DNA of 35,829 nt. Origin: Candidatus Zixiibacteriota bacterium. Lineage in GTDB: Bacteria; Zixibacteria; MSB-5A5; WJJR01. Below are positions 8,303-15,940 of the stretch, piece after piece. The translations under genes and the position numbers were made by a program. The DNA lies in assembly GCA_036397555.1 (NCBI GenBank), contig DASWIS010000030.1, forward strand, positions 1 through 35,829, given 5' to 3'. Below the pieces are notes generated by a model, which did not search any database, was not told the origin of the DNA, and saw nothing but the letters and a program-made list of their open reading frames with translations. The stretch's first letter is position 1, and each line of letters starts with the position of its first letter.

Positions 8303-10465
8303 CTACAACCCGCACGACTGACAAAATGTAGTCCCCGCGTCCGCCGCGCGGAAGGCGACGTCGACGAGCTTGACGACGTCGAAGACATTGACCGTGCCGT
8401 CGCAATTGACGTCTGAGCGCGCCCAGGGGCATTGCAAAAGCGGGTCGGGCGTGATCGCGCCGTTGCGGAAGGCGATCTCGACGGTCGCGACGATGTCGAG
8501 GACTTCGGTGGTGCCGTCGCAGACCGGATCGGTGTGGCACTGGCACTCGCACGGCGGCGTCAGGATGGTCAGCGCGCCATCGTCGCCGAAGATGCCGATG
8601 TCGGTCGCGTCGATTTTGGCCGACGGCGCATACCCCTCCAGCGGCGTGTTGATGCTTAAGACGAGCGAATCGCCAAAGACGGCGCCCGGCTTGATTGTCA
8701 GATGGACACGCGCGATCGGACCCGATCCCGGCGGCAACGGCGGCAAGCTGCCGTCGAAGCTGGAGATTAATCGGATCACCATCTGGCCGAAGAGCTTGTT
8801 ATTGAACAGCGTCTGTGATCCGAGGAACAACTGTGTCCGCGTGCCCGCCATCGTGATCGAATCAAGCGTGGCATAGGCCGGAATCTGCGAGATCGAGATC
8901 GGCAGCGTAATCTGCGAGAGGGGCACGTGATTGTTGATGTTGATATCCCATGTCACCTCCGCCCCGGGCAGGGCGCTGTCGGCATTCACCACCAATGATT
9001 CGGCCAACGCAGTGATGAATGCAGTCTTGGTGCGCATCGCGCCGCCGGTCGGCGAGGCCGCAGTGAGCGTGACCGTGTGCTGTCCGGCGTTATAAATGTG
9101 CTGGGGATTGGGCGCGTCGGATGTGTCGCCGTCGCCGAAGTCCCAGTGCCAGCCGGTCGGGTAGTTGCGCGCATCTTCGGTGAAGTTTACGGTCCATGGT
9201 GCATCGCCGAAGGCCGTGTCGGCGTCAAAATCGGCCACTTCCCAGCCAATGATCGTGAAGTTCGGCCCCTGGTTCTCATTGATCAATCCCGGTATCGAGA
9301 CCGGCGACGGCCAGAAGTTGTCCGATGGGCCGCCGACCTCCGGCGTGAACGAATAGATTTTTTCGTGATCGTCGGTGTCGCCATACATCCAGTCGTCGGA
9401 GTCGCCATTGGTGCGATACAGTTCCCAACCCACCTGCGGCGTGTACCCATTGAAGCTCGCCAGCGAGTCGCCGATGTACTGGAAGAAATCATGCTCCGGC
9501 GTATAGACAAAATCATACCCCCACGGCCAGAGATACAGGTCGGAATACGAATGGTAGTTGAGCGCGAAAACGAATTGACGGCTGTTGACGAAATCGCGCA
9601 TCGCCTGCGTCTCCGGCTCGCTGAAGGCCGAGGGGCCGCGATAGACCTCGCTGCCGGTGTTCGACGAGGAGCCGTTGTTGTCGTACCCCCAGTTGTGTCC
9701 GTAGTTGCGGTTCAGATCGACACCGATGTTCGACCCATTCGAGTTGTTGCGGTTTTTGCGCCACATGCCGCCGCCGAACGGCGCAATGGTACGGTTGTAT
9801 TCGTACCCGTCGGGATTGACCACCGGGATTAAGAAGACTTCGCGGTTGTCGACCAGGAGGGTGGTCAAGGGATCGGTGCCGTAGTCGCGTGTGAGTCGGC
9901 GCAGAGTCTCGAGCACGACTTCCACCGTGATCGGTTCGCGCGCGTGGTGCAAGCCGTTGATCAGCACTTCGATTTCGTCTTCGTCGACTTCGGGATTGTC
10001 GGAGACCTTGATCGCCCAGATCTCGCGCCCTTCAAAACTCTGCCCGATGGAGAATTTGGCCGTCGTGATCGACGGAAAGGCCGCGTGGACCGAATCCAAA
10101 ACCGTTATCGCCTCGGCGTAGGTTTTGAATCCCCCCATCGTCTTTTGCGGATACAGCTTGGCGTAATGATCGTACCAGTCGGCGATTTCGACGCTGATGT
10201 CAAAGCCGTCAGCCCGCAACGAAGCCAACTGGGCCGCGTCGACCAGAATCCGGAACACCCCCGCGCGCGGGTCGGGGTGGTGATCGAGGATGTCGATGTC
10301 GCGGCTGTAGGCGATGGCAATTTCGCCGGGGTCTTTGAATTCCCAACGGGCAATGATCTTCTTTTCGAGAAACGCCCTGTCGGCGGCCGTCAATTCGGCG
10401 CTCAGCGCCGGCGTCCACGCCAACAGCCCGATCGCCATCCCCGTTGCGAGGATCACCTTGCGCAT
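8303..10465 (-). CDS. Secreted M14 zinc carboxypeptidase with PKD, cohesin-like and dockerin-like domains
   Basis: A 720-residue preproprotein; ATG 10465 sits five bases after AAGGAG, and the signal peptide is about residues 1-23 (ending LSA). The M14 catalytic domain (about 105-400) keeps all key residues: the HxxE zinc pair in HHAREP (His174, Glu177), DLNRNYGHNW with the substrate-binding Asn-Arg (252-253), NYHSY with the third zinc ligand His305, and FTPEVGG with catalytic Glu376. It should remove C-terminal amino acids from peptides outside the cell, like carboxypeptidase T. A PKD domain (about 420-485, DFGDGD), a cohesin-like domain (about 488-625, with PPGSGPIARV) and two dockerin-like loops (DPVCDGTTEVLD, DVNCDGTVNVFD) follow. 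Its C-terminal half has the same domain order as the 4394-6583 protein, so the two share ancestry there. Confidence 0.9.
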   Translation of the reverse strand: MRKVILATGMAIGLLAWTPALSAELTAADRAFLEKKIIARWEFKDPGEIAIAYSRDIDILDHHPDPRAGVFRILVDAAQLASLRADGFDISVEIADWYDHYAKLYPQKTMGGFKTYAEAITVLDSVHAAFPSITTAKFSIGQSFEGREIWAIKVSDNPEVDEDEIEVLINGLHHAREPITVEVVLETLRRLTRDYGTDPLTTLLVDNREVFLIPVVNPDGYEYNRTIAPFGGGMWRKNRNNSNGSNIGVDLNRNYGHNWGYDNNGSSSNTGSEVYRGPSAFSEPETQAMRDFVNSRQFVFALNYHSYSDLYLWPWGYDFVYTPEHDFFQYIGDSLASFNGYTPQVGWELYRTNGDSDDWMYGDTDDHEKIYSFTPEVGGPSDNFWPSPVSIPGLINENQGPNFTIIGWEVADFDADTAFGDAPWTVNFTEDARNYPTGWHWDFGDGDTSDAPNPQHIYNAGQHTVTLTAASPTGGAMRTKTAFITALAESLVVNADSALPGAEVTWDININNHVPLSQITLPISISQIPAYATLDSITMAGTRTQLFLGSQTLFNNKLFGQMVIRLISSFDGSLPPLPPGSGPIARVHLTIKPGAVFGDSLVLSINTPLEGYAPSAKIDATDIGIFGDDGALTILTPPCECQCHTDPVCDGTTEVLDIVATVEIAFRNGAITPDPLLQCPWARSDVNCDGTVNVFDVVKLVDVAFRAADAGTTFCQSCGL

Positions 10466-10576
10466 GCAAACTCCTTAAGTCTTTCCGATGGATTACGGCT
10501 CGGCATTGCCCGGCCTTCTCTGGGTAAGATACCCGCGGTCCTTGTTCTGACAAGGGATTTGGACCGCGGAAAGCGA

Positions 10577-10655
10577 ACCGCTGTGTTGCGAGACCACAGC
10601 GGTCGGGTCAACTGGTTTGTTCCCATTACCCAATTCATTACCCATTTCAATGGGT
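10577..10655. repeat. Two short palindromes between the Fic gene and the M14 gene
   Basis: ACCGCTGTG (10577-10585) pairs with CACAGCGGT (10595-10603), and ACCCATT (10640-10646) pairs with AATGGGT (10649-10655) across the Fic stop codon. The region also repeats the words TTACCCA and TACCCAATT. The first hairpin could end the Fic transcript, but no T-run follows on the minus strand, so I do not call it a terminator. Confidence 0.4.
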
Positions 10656-11714
10656 ACTACCCAATTGCCACTTTCCCGTCCGTTTCCACTCGGCATTCTG
10701 GCCACGCCCAAGGCATGCGACTCTGCCCTCGCCACTGAGACCTTTGAGAACGCGACGGATCAGATCGATGCTGACGCCGGGGCAAGCCTGCAGGAGATCG
10801 GAGACCCGGAACGATTTCCCGGCGTGAGCGATGGCCGCAATGACCAGTTCGGTCTTTGAGCCCCGAGGCGATTTGACCTGACCGAGGCGGGATTCAAACT
10901 CTCGGTATGCGGTCTTGAGCGTATAGAGGACGAAATTCACATACGGCCAGGGGTCGTGCTTGCCATCGTGCCAGCGATGTGAGCTTTCCTCGAGGGTTTC
11001 GTAGTAGCGTTCCTTGTTTTCCTCGATCAGGCGTTCCATGCTGATGTAGCGGCCAACTTCCATCCCGAGACGGTAACACTGAAGGAGCAAAAGAAGACGT
11101 GAGACGCGCCCATTGCCATCGCGGAAAGGATGAATACAGAGAAAATCGAGATTGAACGCCGCCAGCGCCACCGGCGAAGGTACGGAGCGCTCTCGGAGGG
11201 ATTCGCGCCAGAGGCTGACCAGGTCGCTCATGTACTGCGGCGTCTGGGCCGCTGGGACGGTGCGAAATCGCACACGCTGGGCGCCATCGGGGTAGCGTTC
11301 GATGATGTCGCCGTCTTTCACTTTGTACTTGCCCGCATCCCAAATCTCGCCGCGCGTGATTCGGTGTAACCGGTGAATCGTCTTTTCAGAGACCGGCAGA
11401 TCCGGACCGCCCTCGTGGATGAGTTTGAGTGCGTCTCGATAGCCACGGACTTCTTCTTCGTTGCGATCGCGGAGCGCCGCTTTGCCGAGCACGACAGTGG
11501 CGGCGCGGGCCCGATCTATGGTGACACCTTCGATTCGGTTGGAGGAAACGGCGCTTTCGATCAGAGCGTGCTCCCTCAACACCTTGAGTTTTTGGGGCGA
11601 CTGCCGGGTGAACAACTCCTGCCGTCCCCGCGCCTCTCCAAGTTCGGAGAGATACATCGCGGTTACAGTCGGAAGTGTCGCCGGAGCGTTCGCGAGAAAC
11701 TGAAGTGTCTTCAT
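10647..11714 (-). CDS. Fic-domain protein (probable AMPylating enzyme, N-terminal inhibitory helix)
   Basis: A 355-residue protein from ATG 11714. The Fic core motif is complete, HPFRDGNGRVSR (His195 to Arg206), as needed for transfer of AMP or a related group to a hydroxyl side chain of a target protein. Near the N-terminus SSNRIEG (57-63) matches the (S/T)xxxE(G/N) inhibitory helix, which makes this a self-inhibited class II Fic protein with Glu62 as the blocking residue. Residues 280-355 look like a winged-helix domain. Such Fic-wHTH proteins are common stand-alone regulators and are not necessarily toxins; no antitoxin gene is adjacent. No strong ribosome site precedes the start. Target unknown. 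Confidence 0.88.
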   Translation of the reverse strand: MKTLQFLANAPATLPTVTAMYLSELGEARGRQELFTRQSPQKLKVLREHALIESAVSSNRIEGVTIDRARAATVVLGKAALRDRNEEEVRGYRDALKLIHEGGPDLPVSEKTIHRLHRITRGEIWDAGKYKVKDGDIIERYPDGAQRVRFRTVPAAQTPQYMSDLVSLWRESLRERSVPSPVALAAFNLDFLCIHPFRDGNGRVSRLLLLLQCYRLGMEVGRYISMERLIEENKERYYETLEESSHRWHDGKHDPWPYVNFVLYTLKTAYREFESRLGQVKSPRGSKTELVIAAIAHAGKSFRVSDLLQACPGVSIDLIRRVLKGLSGEGRVACLGRGQNAEWKRTGKWQLGSTH

Positions 11715-11762
11715 TGGGTTTAAATCTCGAATTCAGCCGGAGGCAGTAATCTACTGGTTGCG

Positions 11763-11783
11763 CATTAGCGCATCCATTAGCGC
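11763..11783. promoter_or_regulatory. Direct repeat upstream of Fic, possible operator
   Basis: CATTAGCGC occurs at 11763-11771 and again at 11775-11783, a 12-base period, about 50-70 bases upstream of the Fic start. Because the Fic protein has a C-terminal winged helix, self-binding is conceivable, but this is speculation from position alone. Confidence 0.3.
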
Positions 11784-11860
11784 TACGTAATGAAGTATGA
11801 TGTTACACAACGCCTTAGTCCACCCATATCACTTTCTGATCCCCTGAAATCCAATCCCTC

Positions 11861-11889
11861 TTGACAACTGAACATTTGTTCAGTATCGT
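11861..11889 (+). promoter_or_regulatory. Sigma-70-type promoter with an SOS-box-like operator
   Basis: TTGACA (11861-11866) is a perfect -35 box. After 17 bases comes TATCGT (11884-11889), a four-of-six -10 box. The spacer holds the palindrome CTGAACATTTGTTCAG (11868-11883; 7-base arms), whose core GAAC-N4-GTTC is the known LexA box of Gram-positive and several other phyla. A repressor bound here would block polymerase. It points at the zinc-ribbon, DUF559 and helicase run; the first start codon (11977) is about 80 bases past the expected transcript start. LexA control is inference from the motif. Confidence 0.6.
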
Positions 11890-11976
11890 CCGTATAGCTT
11901 ATCTGGACGGGGTGCCGTCTTCGCAGAATACGTCAGGCATCAGATGGAATCGAATCGCACCCAAAAGGAGTCAGCT

Positions 11977-12198
11977 ATGGCCCCCATTGCCATTGGCGCT
12001 GTCCAATTTTCCGCCCCGCCGCCTGTCCGGACGATCACGCGTCCGTTGTGTCCGTGCGGCACCCTGCTGCTGTCGACGTCGGCCCAGTGGCTGTGTTCGC
12101 ATTGCGGACGCGCCTTTTGCCGCGAGTGCGGCGGGACCATTGCGCGCAGCGGCGGCTGCGATGTCTGCACCGTCTGCGGCGCCGGAAGCTGCGGGTGA
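11977..12198 (+). CDS. Small cysteine-rich zinc-ribbon protein
   Basis: A 73-residue protein. I chose ATG 11977 because AAAGGAG lies eight bases upstream; an ATG at 11944 in the same frame has no ribosome site. Ten cysteines fall in the last 50 residues: CPC (25-27), CSHC (40-43), CREC (48-51), CDVC (61-64), then Cys67 and Cys72. This suggests two zinc-binding knuckles of rubredoxin/zinc-ribbon type. It is the first gene after the SOS-box-like promoter, upstream of the DUF559 and helicase genes, and may be a nucleic-acid or protein adaptor. I do not recognise a named family. Confidence 0.65.
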   Translation: MAPIAIGAVQFSAPPPVRTITRPLCPCGTLLLSTSAQWLCSHCGRAFCRECGGTIARSGGCDVCTVCGAGSCG

Positions 12199-12239
12199 GG
12201 TTCAGGAGAAAATCAATGTCTGCCCGCCAATCACACTTT

Positions 12240-12347
12240 CCCTCACCCCTAAACCCCTCTCCCACAGGGAGAGGGGAAAAAAATCCACACCTCTCCCTGT
12301 GGGAGAGGTCGATTCGTTCCGCGTCAGCGGAACGAAGCGAGTGAGGG
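12240..12347. repeat. Compound palindromic repeat (three hairpins)
   Basis: This 108-base unit is bounded by CCCTCAC and GTGAGGG. Inside are CCCCTCTCCC/GGGAGAGGGG (12254-12263 with 12267-12276), ACCTCTCCC/GGGAGAGGT (12289-12297 with 12301-12309) and CGTTCCGC/GCGGAACG (12315-12322 with 12327-12334). Pieces of the same unit occur at the end of the DUF559 gene (about 12749-12768) and, inverted, inside the helicase gene (14169-14203). It is a mobile REP-type repeat rather than a terminator. Confidence 0.75.
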
Positions 12348-12378
12348 AAACCCCCGGGGCAGGAAGACCATCCACATC

Positions 12379-12789
12379 ATGAATAACAAACCACCAATCC
12401 ATTCGACGATCCTGGCTCGCGCACGCCGCCTGCGCCGCGAACAAACGGCGCCCGAACGCGCACTGTGGGCACGGCTGCGAGGCCATCGTCTCGGCAGTTT
12501 GAAATTCCGCCGTCAACACCCAATCGGACTGTTCATCGCCGACTTTGCATGCATCAAACACCGGCTGGTGGTTGAAATCGACGGCTCCACTCATTTGGCC
12601 AATACCGAATACGACACCTTGCGCACACGATGGCTCTCCGGCCGCAGGTGGCGCGTTCTGCGTTTCACCAATCGCCAGGTCATCCGCAACATGGATGGGG
12701 TGCTGGAGGTCATTCGTGCGGCATGCGGCCGATCACCGGTTGGCGTTCCCTCACCCCAACCCCTCTCCACACACGAGGCCGCGCCGTGA
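12379..12789 (+). CDS. DUF559 endonuclease-like protein (Vsr/PD-(D/E)XK fold)
   Basis: A 136-residue protein with the DUF559 signature: PERALWARLRG (about 31-41), then LKFRRQHPIGLFIADFAC, then LVVEIDGSTH and WRVLRFTN. The Asp in IADF and the Glu in VEIDG are the expected metal-binding residues of this Vsr-like nuclease fold. DUF559 proteins are thought to cut or nick DNA, but few have been tested. Its stop overlaps the helicase GTG start (GTGA), so the two are probably translationally coupled. The last ~15 residues (VPSPQPLSTHEAAP) are encoded by a copy of the CCCTCACCCC repeat, so the natural C-terminus has probably been replaced by repeat sequence. Confidence 0.82.
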   Translation: MNNKPPIHSTILARARRLRREQTAPERALWARLRGHRLGSLKFRRQHPIGLFIADFACIKHRLVVEIDGSTHLANTEYDTLRTRWLSGRRWRVLRFTNRQVIRNMDGVLEVIRAACGRSPVGVPSPQPLSTHEAAP

Positions 12790-15700
12790 AAATCGCGCGG
12801 CTGACCGAGTTCGGGATTCCCGAGGCATTCGTCGCCCGTTGGGCCGACACCATCGGTCCGGAGCTGCTCGACTGGCAGGCCGATGCGATTCGCCACTTCA
12901 ATCTGTTGGGCGACGGCAACCTCATCGCCATCGCGCCGACCTCATCGGGGAAAACGTTTTTGGCCGAGCTGGCCGCGACATCGGCGTTGATGCGTCGCCG
13001 CAAGGTCGTCTATATCGCGCCGCTGAAGGCGCTGGTGATGCAGAAATACGAGCGGCTGCGCACGGTCTTTGGGCCGTTGGGATTCCGCGTCGTCGTCTCC
13101 ACGCGCGACTGGCGCGGCGCCGATGCGCGTCTGCGGCGCGGCGATTTCGATATCGCGGTCACGGTGTATGAAAAATGGCACAATCTGCTGTTGACCCATC
13201 TGGATTTGCTGACCACGGTCGATCTTTTGATTCTCGATGAGCCGCAGTTGCTGATCGATCCCAAGCGCGGCCCGACGGTCGCGGCGATTCTCGATGCGGT
13301 CGCGGCGGTCCGTCACGATCAACACCGGATCGCATCGGAACGCCGGGCCGCGTTGCGCGTCATCCTGCTGGCGGCGCGTCTCCCCTATGCGGCGCAGTTG
13401 TCGTCGTATTTGAACGCGCCGATCCAGACCGTGCACCGCCGTCCGGTCGAGCTGCGGTTGGGCGTGCTCACCAACGGACGGTTTCAATTCCGCGAATACA
13501 ACACCGCCGACGTCGGTGAGGAAACGCTGCCGTGGGACGATCAACTCCCTGAATCCGAGCGTCCGTTGGCGCTGTTGGCTGCATTGGCCGCGCGCGGCGA
13601 ACGCATCCTGGTTTTTTGCCCCTCGAAAAACAGTTGCCACCGGCGCGCGCAGGCGCTGGTGGCGCGCCTTCCCTCGACGGTGCGTGTGCTCTCCGAAGAA
13701 GAACGCTGGCGGCTGCGCAGCGGACCATCGCTGGCCGCGCCGCTGACCGAGTGGCTCCGCCACGGTGTCGCGGTGCATCACGCCGATCTGACGCCGCATC
13801 AGCGCGCAGTCGTGGAAACGCGATTCGCCGCCGGTGATGTGCCGGTGCTCTTCTGTACCGGGACGCTCGCCTGGGGCGTCAATCTCCCGGCAACCACCGT
13901 GTTTGTCGACGCGGAGAAATACTCAGGCGGTCCCTATGGCGGACGGCTGATCCCGGTGCCGATCGACCGTCTCGAATTCGAGGGCATGGCGGGACGCGCC
14001 GGACGTTTGGGTTTGGCGCATGATACGGCGTCTTGTGGTGAGCGAAGTCGAACCGCCCCGGTCGGGCGCGGCATCCTCTGGAGCAAGACCCCCTGCGAAG
14101 CCGACCTGCTGTGGAATGCCTACATCACACCGCACGACTTCTCAACACCCCTCAACACACCGATTGGCTCCCTCTCTCATGGGGAGAGGGTTGGGGTGAG
14201 GGAAAGCGATACCGCTGGTGACAGATTCGCTCCGCTCACCACAAGCGAACTCAGTCGAACCACTTGTGGTGAGCGCGGCCGAACTACGTGCGCAAACGGA
14301 CCCCGCCGGCGGCGGGGCCACCCCCCTTGCGGTGAGCATAGCCGAACCGCCTTGCCTGCTTTCGGTCCCGCACGTCGGCTGCTGGACTGGATCGTCACCG
14401 GGCTGGCATCCACTGTCGCCGATGCGCAAGCGCGCGCGCAGCAATCCCCCTTCGGTCCGGCCGATCCCGCCGAAGGTCCTCCCTTGAGGACGGTCTGGGA
14501 ACCGGCGGCGCAGCGTCTGATCGATGCCCGACTGGTGCAGTGCGACGCCGACCGCAGGTCCTCTTTTGCCGAAGGCCCCCTCTTGGGGGAGGACGGACGT
14601 CTGTATGCCACACCGTGCGGCTCGGTGGTCGCCGCCTCCGGCATCGGCATCGAAACCGCTGTCGCGATCACGCGTGCGCTGGAGGGATGCCGCCGCAGGT
14701 CCTCTCTTGAGGGCCACAGGTCCTCTCTTGAGAACAGCGACTGCGATCCCGCATCGTGGATCGCGCTGTTGACCACATTACCGGAAGCATCCGATGCGCA
14801 TCTGCTCTCCGGTGCGCTCCATGCCGAACATCGCCGCGCCATTGCCGCGCTGTGGCGCGATCGTTTCGGCGGTGAGTTTCTCGAAACACTCGCGGAACAT
14901 TTCGCCGCCGATCCCGCCGCGGTCACGGTGCATTTTCCCAACGAGGCGCCGCAGACGCGCGCGATGCTGACGGCGCTGGCGCTCGATGATTGGGCGGCGG
15001 GCATATCGACCGATGAGTTGGAGCATCGTTACCGTCTGCCGATCGGCCGCCTGGCGCCGACCGCGGATTTGATCTCATGGCTGTTGGAAACGACCGCGCT
15101 GTTGGCCAAAAACATCGCGTCATCTCGTGGCATTGTCCCCGCGTTGGAACGCGCCGCTTTTGAAGTGCGCCACGGCATCAGTTGGGGCGCCCAGTCGCTG
15201 GTGCAGGCGCTCGAAGGCGTGCTGCCCCGTCAGACGCTGTTGGAATTGATCGCCGACGGCTGGAACGATCCGGTCGCGCTCGCCACACGCCGTCCCGACG
15301 AACTGATCGGCTATGCGCCGTTGTCGGTGGTCGAGCAGATTCTCAAACGCTGCCGCCAATGGAGTCAACGTGCGGCGAGGGACACCAAGCCAGGTCAATC
15401 GGAGTCAAACACACTCTCCATAGAAAACCCAACCACTTGTCCCGAGGGAAGCCGAGGGAAAGGAGAACCCGTCATGTCACCCATCCTCCATCTCGACGGC
15501 GCGGCGCATCGCGCGCGCCTCACGGTACAGTTGGCCGGACGGACTGTCTTGCTCCGCGCCAAGAGCTTCAAATACCTGCTGGCCTTGGCGGCGGCGCGTC
15601 TGCTCTCGCGCGACGGCTGGATCGCCAAGACCGACATCGAACCCGGCGAAAACCAGATCAAGTATCTCTACCAGTTGCGCCGTGAATTGCGCATCGCTGG

Positions 15701-15914
15701 TGGTGCGCACAGTCGAATCGCGCGGACCGACACCGATGCCCTGATCGAAAACGACGGACACGGGCATTACCGTCTCGGGCTGCCGCCGCAGGCGATTCAG
15801 TTCGATCTGGAACGGTTGCTGACACATCCCGACTGGGACATTCGTGTCCGCGCGGAGCAACTATCCGCGCACGCGCAGTCCGAACGGGCAACAACCACCG
15901 CGCACGCGGCGTGA
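12786..15914 (+). CDS. Ski2-like superfamily 2 helicase with C-terminal winged helix, carrying in-frame repeats
   Basis: About 1042 residues from GTG 12786, which overlaps the DUF559 stop. Motif I is APTSSGKT (50-57) and motif II is LILDEPQ (with DEPQ at 151-154 in place of DExH). The second RecA domain has FCPSKNS, VAVHHADLTPHQR, GVNLPATTVF and the motif VI-like GMAGRAGR, as in Ski2/Hel308-type DNA or RNA helicases. Residues about 416-524 and 562-650 contain stretches encoded by palindromic repeats (for example SLSHGERVGVRES), which are absent from normal helicases. The last ~145 residues look like an OmpR/PhoB-type winged helix. Just before it, at 15474, an ATG preceded by AAAGGAG could start a separate protein. 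With the SOS-like promoter and nuclease partner, a DNA-repair role is likely but inferred. Confidence 0.82.
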   Translation: MKIARLTEFGIPEAFVARWADTIGPELLDWQADAIRHFNLLGDGNLIAIAPTSSGKTFLAELAATSALMRRRKVVYIAPLKALVMQKYERLRTVFGPLGFRVVVSTRDWRGADARLRRGDFDIAVTVYEKWHNLLLTHLDLLTTVDLLILDEPQLLIDPKRGPTVAAILDAVAAVRHDQHRIASERRAALRVILLAARLPYAAQLSSYLNAPIQTVHRRPVELRLGVLTNGRFQFREYNTADVGEETLPWDDQLPESERPLALLAALAARGERILVFCPSKNSCHRRAQALVARLPSTVRVLSEEERWRLRSGPSLAAPLTEWLRHGVAVHHADLTPHQRAVVETRFAAGDVPVLFCTGTLAWGVNLPATTVFVDAEKYSGGPYGGRLIPVPIDRLEFEGMAGRAGRLGLAHDTASCGERSRTAPVGRGILWSKTPCEADLLWNAYITPHDFSTPLNTPIGSLSHGERVGVRESDTAGDRFAPLTTSELSRTTCGERGRTTCANGPRRRRGHPPCGEHSRTALPAFGPARRLLDWIVTGLASTVADAQARAQQSPFGPADPAEGPPLRTVWEPAAQRLIDARLVQCDADRRSSFAEGPLLGEDGRLYATPCGSVVAASGIGIETAVAITRALEGCRRRSSLEGHRSSLENSDCDPASWIALLTTLPEASDAHLLSGALHAEHRRAIAALWRDRFGGEFLETLAEHFAADPAAVTVHFPNEAPQTRAMLTALALDDWAAGISTDELEHRYRLPIGRLAPTADLISWLLETTALLAKNIASSRGIVPALERAAFEVRHGISWGAQSLVQALEGVLPRQTLLELIADGWNDPVALATRRPDELIGYAPLSVVEQILKRCRQWSQRAARDTKPGQSESNTLSIENPTTCPEGSRGKGEPVMSPILHLDGAAHRARLTVQLAGRTVLLRAKSFKYLLALAAARLLSRDGWIAKTDIEPGENQIKYLYQLRRELRIAGGAHSRIARTDTDALIENDGHGHYRLGLPPQAIQFDLERLLTHPDWDIRVRAEQLSAHAQSERATTTAHAA
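14032..14356. repeat. Cluster of palindromic repeats inside the helicase gene
   Basis: Four related insertions sit in frame. CTTGTGGTGAGC occurs at 14032-14043. An inverted copy of the CCCTCACCCC/CTCTCCC unit occupies 14169-14203. CGCTCACCACAAG (14233-14245) pairs perfectly with CTTGTGGTGAGCG (14263-14275). CTTGCGGTGAGC with GAACCGCC lies around 14330-14352. The reading frame stays open through all of them. Confidence 0.75.
14474..14732. repeat. AGGTCCTC repeat family inside the helicase gene
   Basis: AGGTCCTC with a nearby partner (GAGGAC or TTGAG) occurs at 14474-14491, about 14556-14594, 14697-14711 and 14718-14732. The last two are identical 15-base copies 21 bases apart. These are a second palindromic family, distinct from the CCCTCACCCC and CTTGTGGTGAGC families in the same gene. 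Confidence 0.65.
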
Positions 15915-15940
15915 GAAGCAATCGGGGCCCGTCACAAGTC

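Noticed and set aside
10647-11714. Fic protein as the toxin of a toxin-antitoxin pair
   Set aside because: It carries its own inhibitory helix and no small antitoxin gene is adjacent on either side.
12216-12344. Small frame (42 codons) with AGGAG before its ATG, between the zinc-ribbon and DUF559 genes
   Set aside because: All but the first few codons lie in the compound palindromic repeat, so it is more likely repeat sequence, or the stub of a gene destroyed by the repeat, than a functional gene.
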